Assembly: GCA_017993775.1 (NCBI GenBank)
Contig: JAGOMA010000008.1
Location: 118,821 to 182,820 of the forward strand
DNA: 64,000 nucleotides
Direction: 5' to 3'
From: Chloroflexota bacterium
GTDB lineage: Bacteria > Chloroflexota > Anaerolineae > Promineifilales > Promineifilaceae
Shown: positions 60,753-64,000 of the stretch, piece by piece
How the letters are laid out: each line of letters opens with the position of its first letter
How positions within the stretch are numbered: position 1 is the stretch's first letter
Notes under the pieces: model-generated
The model's input: only the letters and a program-made list of their open reading frames with translations
Databases searched by the model: none
What the model was told of the DNA's origin: nothing
Made by a program: the position numbers and the translations under genes

Positions 60753-61928
60753 ATGTTAACTCGCAATCTGAGCCGCATTTCGTCTACCCCCCTGGTTTTG
60801 GGGTCGCTGTTTTACTGGTTTTACTGGTCATTTGTAGCTGCTTATGATCCGTTTCTCAATGTGTACTTAGCCAACGAACGGGGCCTAAGCGGCCTGGAAA
60901 TTGGCGTATTGGCCATTTTCAACCCCCTGATGGCCATCCTGCTGGGGCCATATCTGGCGGCTCAGGCCGACCGGCGCGGCTGGCGGCTGCGTATGCTGCA
61001 AATCGCCCTCATCGGGTGGATTGTGGCGCTGCTGCTGCTGCGCCAACCACAAACCTTTTGGGGATTTATGCCGGTGATGCTGCTGCTGGCTGCTTTCCGC
61101 AGCCCAACCAGCCCTATTGGTGATGGGCTAATCGCCCAGATGGCGGTTAGCCACCGGCTGAGTTATGGGTCTATGCGCCTGTGGGGGTCGTTGGGTTTTG
61201 CCCTGGTGTCGATTCTTTGCGGCATGGCCTGGCAGCGGCTGGGGTATGGCTGGATGTTTTATGCGGCGGCGGTAACGGCCGTTCCCTGTGTTCTCCTCAT
61301 CAGCCGTCTGGAAGAACAACCCGTCCGCGACCGCCAGCCATCTGGTTCTGCCTGGCTGCTGCTCAAAGACCCTGGCCTGCTAACTCTATTTGCCATCTCT
61401 TTTTTGGCCGGCGTCTCGCTCATTTCCACGTTCATCTTTGGCGGCATCTTCATGACCGATTTAGGCGGCACGCGCAGCTACGTGGGCCTGATGTTTGGCT
61501 TTTCGGCGCTGGCCGAAGTGCCGATCATGCGTGCCAGCGACAACCTGATGCGCCGGTTCGGCGCGCCCAAAATCTTATTGGCCGCGCTGGTGGTAATTGC
61601 GACGGCCGTTTACGGCCACGCCCTGGCCCGTACCCCCAACTTTTTGCTGGCCGCCGCCACCCTCAAGGGCGTGGGGTATGGCCTGTTTTTTGTCACCACC
61701 GTTTACCTGATCAACCAGCGCACCCCCGATGGCTGGAAATCGACCGCGCAAGCCATCATGGGCGCCTGTCTGGTCGGGCTGGCTCCCTTGTTTAGCAGCG
61801 CCCTCAGCGGCTACGTCTTTGATCGCTGGGGCGGACAGGTGATGTTTGCCGGCACAGCCAGCTTCACGCTGGTGGCCATTGTTCTCATGGTCCTGGCTCT
61901 GGCACGCGGCTGGCTTAATCCCCGCTAA
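60753..61928 (+). CDS. MFS transporter (MFS_1-like)
   Basis: 391 residues with about 12 membrane helices. Text PLVLGSLFYWFYWSFVAAYDPFLNVYL at the start, RLWGSLGFALVSILCG in the middle, and GLFFVTTVYLINQRTPDGWKSTAQ near helix 10 match the LacY/nucleoside-symporter-like MFS_1_like group. It is a proton-coupled transporter of unknown substrate. The stop is followed by a long palindromic repeat region. Confidence 0.85.
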   Translation: MLTRNLSRISSTPLVLGSLFYWFYWSFVAAYDPFLNVYLANERGLSGLEIGVLAIFNPLMAILLGPYLAAQADRRGWRLRMLQIALIGWIVALLLLRQPQTFWGFMPVMLLLAAFRSPTSPIGDGLIAQMAVSHRLSYGSMRLWGSLGFALVSILCGMAWQRLGYGWMFYAAAVTAVPCVLLISRLEEQPVRDRQPSGSAWLLLKDPGLLTLFAISFLAGVSLISTFIFGGIFMTDLGGTRSYVGLMFGFSALAEVPIMRASDNLMRRFGAPKILLAALVVIATAVYGHALARTPNFLLAAATLKGVGYGLFFVTTVYLINQRTPDGWKSTAQAIMGACLVGLAPLFSSALSGYVFDRWGGQVMFAGTASFTLVAIVLMVLALARGWLNPR

Positions 61929-62214
61929 AATCCTCGCGCTTCTTTTTTGTCCACACGGACCCTAAGGGTTCGTGCAGCCTTAACTTTTGAGTTTGCAGAT
62001 GGGTCCAATCTGGGAGATTGGACCCATCTAAACAGGTTAAAAACATACGCACCCTAAGGGTTTTCGCTTAAGAAATTTGGCCTCTTGGAACCCAAACCTT
62101 TAGGGACTTCCCGGAGAAACTGCAAGAGGCGACTTTATTATTCATTGCCAATCCGATGGTTCATGAGTTACCATAGACGCATTAGATAATTATCGAATCC
62201 CACTGGAGGAGCAT
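61929..62214. repeat. 286-bp intergenic region with family B and family A repeats
   Basis: No ORF. A half family A arm (GACCCTAAGGGTT near 61958), the family B repeat copy 2 (61980-62043, perfect arms 61997-62011 and 62015-62029) and a degenerate family A copy 9 (62051-62105, ACCCTAAGGGTTTTC and AACCTTTAGGG). GGAGGAGC before 62215 is the ribosome-binding site of the peptidase. Confidence 0.75.
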
Positions 62215-64000
62215 ATGCCTGTAAAATCTAAACCCCGTATTTCAGCCGAAGATCTGTACCGTTTTACCCTGATCAACGACGCGCGCATTTCCCCCGACGG
62301 CCGTTTCGCCATCACCGCCATCCAACGCATCGACAAAAAAACCGAAAAGAAATATAGCAACCTCTGGCTCGTGCCAACCGGCGCGGGTCGCCCGCAGCAG
62401 TTTACCTATGGCAATCAGGTAGATACCGCCCCCCGCTGGTCGCCCGACGGCCGTACCCTCGCCTTCCTCTCCAATCGCCAGGATGAAAAACAGATGCAAA
62501 TCCATCTCATTCCCCTGAGCGGCGGCGAAGCACGGCCGTTAACCGATCTCCAAGGACAGTTCGGCAACATGCAGTGGTCGCCCGACGGCCGTACCTTGCT
62601 CTGCACCTTCCTCAAACCCGATCCGGCAGCTCTGGAACGCGAAGCCGACGAGCAAAAGAAAAAACTGGGCATTGTCGCCCGCCACATCACCACCCGCACC
62701 TTCTTTAAGTTAGATGGCGCAGGCTACCTGCCCGACGAACGCTGGCACATCTGGCGCGTCGACGCCCAAAATGGCAAAGCCACCCAGCTTACCGACAGCC
62801 CCATCCACGATGAAGGAAATCCGTCCTGGTCGCCAGACGGCCGTTTCATCGCCTTCAACTCCAACCGCCAGCCGGACCCCGATCAGGCCCCGGACCGCGA
62901 GGATTTGTTCATCATGGACGCCGACGGCCAGAATTGGCGGCAAATCGACGCGCCTATCGGCCCCAAAAGCACGGCTGTTTTCTCGCCCGACGGCCGTTAT
63001 CTGGCCTATCTGGGTGTAGACGCAGAAGGACAGTGGTGGCGCAACACCAGTTTATGGATTGTGCCCGTGGATGGCAGCGCGCCAGCGCGCAACCTCACCG
63101 CCCACACCGACCTGCACTGCCAGGACGTAACCAGCGGCGATACGGGCGGCGGGCAACCCATGCCGCCAACCTGGGCCAACAACAGCCAATCCCTCTTCGT
63201 GCAGGCCTCCCATCACGGCGATACCGCGCTTTACCGCGTCTCATTAGACGACGAACCAATGGTCACCCGGCTGCTGCCCGAACACGGCCTGATCAGCTCG
63301 GCTACCTGGGACGCCGCCCAACAAAGAATGGCCTACGTCCTAAACACCATGACCCGGCCTGGGGAATTATTTGTGTATGATGGGCAAAACGGCCGTTCCC
63401 GCCAGCTCACCCACCTGAACGACACCTGGCTCAAACGCCTCGACATGGGCGAAGTTGAAGAAGTGTGGTTTAAAGCCGCCGATGGTTATGATTTACATGG
63501 CTGGATCTTATTCCCGCCCAATTTTGACCCGGCGCAAACCTACCCCTCTATCCTGGAAATTCACGGCGGGCCGCAGGTGCAGTATGGCAACGCCTTCATG
63601 CACGAATTTTTCTATCTGGCGGCGCACGGGTATGTGGTTTATTTCAGCAATCCGCGCGGCGGGCAGGGGTACGGCGAAGCGCACAGCAAAGCCATCTGGC
63701 ACCAATGGGGCACAGTCGATTACGACGATGTGATGGCCTGGACCGACTACATGACCAGCCAGCCTTACATCGACACGGCGCGCATGGGCGTCACCGGCGG
63801 CTCTTACGGCGGCTACATGACCACGATGATCATTGGGCGGACGCACCGGTTTAAAGCGGCCGTTACCCAGCGGGGCGTGAACAACCTCATCAGCATGTGG
63901 GGGTCCAGCGATTTCAACTGGGCGTTCCAGCAATCGCTCGGTCAAAACAAACCGCCCTTCGATAATTTGGACCATTACTGGCAGCAGTCGCCCATGAAAT
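62215..64000 (+). CDS. S9-family prolyl oligopeptidase-like peptidase (3' truncated)
   Basis: 595 residues are visible from ATG 62215; the gene runs off the end. The N-terminal half is a beta-propeller with repeated S-P-D-G-R (WSPDGRTLAF, WSPDGRFIAF, FSPDGRYLAYL), and the C-terminal half is an alpha/beta hydrolase. The nucleophile is Ser530 in GGSYGGYMTTM; the catalytic Asp and His would lie beyond the window. It cleaves short peptides from the N-terminal side in the cytoplasm or cell surface; no signal peptide is visible. Several D-G-R codons are ACGGCCGT sites. Confidence 0.93.
   Translation, partial: MPVKSKPRISAEDLYRFTLINDARISPDGRFAITAIQRIDKKTEKKYSNLWLVPTGAGRPQQFTYGNQVDTAPRWSPDGRTLAFLSNRQDEKQMQIHLIPLSGGEARPLTDLQGQFGNMQWSPDGRTLLCTFLKPDPAALEREADEQKKKLGIVARHITTRTFFKLDGAGYLPDERWHIWRVDAQNGKATQLTDSPIHDEGNPSWSPDGRFIAFNSNRQPDPDQAPDREDLFIMDADGQNWRQIDAPIGPKSTAVFSPDGRYLAYLGVDAEGQWWRNTSLWIVPVDGSAPARNLTAHTDLHCQDVTSGDTGGGQPMPPTWANNSQSLFVQASHHGDTALYRVSLDDEPMVTRLLPEHGLISSATWDAAQQRMAYVLNTMTRPGELFVYDGQNGRSRQLTHLNDTWLKRLDMGEVEEVWFKAADGYDLHGWILFPPNFDPAQTYPSILEIHGGPQVQYGNAFMHEFFYLAAHGYVVYFSNPRGGQGYGEAHSKAIWHQWGTVDYDDVMAWTDYMTSQPYIDTARMGVTGGSYGGYMTTMIIGRTHRFKAAVTQRGVNNLISMWGSSDFNWAFQQSLGQNKPPFDNLDHYWQQSPMK

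Larger units (their letters stand above)
1003..63396. repeat. Dispersed HIP1-like palindromic octamer ACGGCCGT (about 165-170 copies)
   Basis: First copy at 1003-1010, last at 63389-63396. By eye I count about 168 copies, or one per 380 bp. For a sequence of about 59% GC one expects about two. It is present in coding and intergenic DNA on both gene orientations, often extended to AACGGCCGTT. The copies leave in-frame traces (T-A-V, D/N-G-R, R-P). The spread entry covers a dispersed element, not one locus. Confidence 0.9.

Noticed and set aside
62107..62214. Promoter upstream of the S9 peptidase
   Set aside because: Only weak boxes with poor spacing were found; not listed as a feature.
1..64000. 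tRNA or rRNA genes
   Set aside because: No cloverleaf-like or rRNA-like tracts were recognised in the gaps when read by eye; a covariance search was not possible.

Overview
The window is a 64-kb stretch of moderately GC-rich chromosome from what looks like an uncultured Chloroflexota bacterium of the Anaerolineae/Ardenticatenia type. This is an inference from overall style: large Pro/Thr-rich anchored envelope proteins, solute-binding proteins fused to VWA or OmpA-like domains, a citrate synthase with an N-terminal helix-turn-helix, and many signalling proteins. No rRNA, tRNA, prophage or CRISPR array was seen. I find 58 protein-coding genes, two of them cut by the window edges. Most are short operons of housekeeping or accessory metabolism.

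Layout. 1-2.6 kb: two surface proteins built on solute-binding folds. 2.7-7.4 kb: FAD oxidoreductase, crotonase, methyltransferase and PAP2 phosphatase. 7.6-10.2 kb: OmpR/histidine-kinase pair and a PspC protein. 10.5-15.1 kb: Nudix hydrolase, two tandem beta-lactamase-fold proteins (the first lacking every catalytic residue) and an aldo/keto reductase. 15.2-19.5 kb: two divergent citrate synthase homologues around a threonine dehydratase-like gene, then an O-methyltransferase. 19.5-25.8 kb: sensor kinase, Ca2+/H+ antiporter, and an AzlC / aminotransferase / AzlC-AzlD branched-chain amino-acid export block. 25.8-29.4 kb: MOSC protein, a REP-associated tyrosine transposase (RAYT) among five matching REP hairpins, and a BatA-like VWA protein. 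29.5-35.1 kb: NudC, CorA, GNAT, MBL hydrolase and small proteins. 35.1-39.9 kb: a DsbA/FrnE-like oxidoreductase with an in-frame UGA at its first active-site Cys, a GNAT, a receiver-like protein fused to a dead IS200-type transposase domain, and a large secreted nuclease. 40-44.4 kb: GerW-like pair, 3-hydroxyacyl-CoA dehydrogenase, Lon. 45-55.5 kb: PPDK-like fragment, epimerase, CarH-like B12 regulator, Ogt, rRNA/tRNA methyltransferase, SpoIIE phosphatase, nitroreductase, RCK channel, Fe-S uracil-DNA glycosylase. 55.6-64 kb: two multidomain phosphorelay proteins, an MFS transporter and an S9 peptidase.

The strongest unexplained signals are global. The palindromic octamer ACGGCCGT occurs about 165-170 times by eye count, roughly one per 380 bp, where about two are expected; it lies in genes and in gaps and marks the proteins with recurrent T-A-V, (D/N)-G-R and R-P. 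This is analogous to the cyanobacterial HIP1 element but with a different sequence. Several families of palindromic intergenic repeats, some with paired arm changes, fill most gaps and in two cases supply the stop codon of the upstream gene.

The best candidates for new biology are the predicted selenoprotein at 35.1-35.7 kb, the RAYT/REP system whose own gene contains a REP in frame, the receiver/dead-HUH fusion at 36.3-37.4 kb, and the HIP1-like octamer. All functional calls come from reading the sequence; no database search was run.
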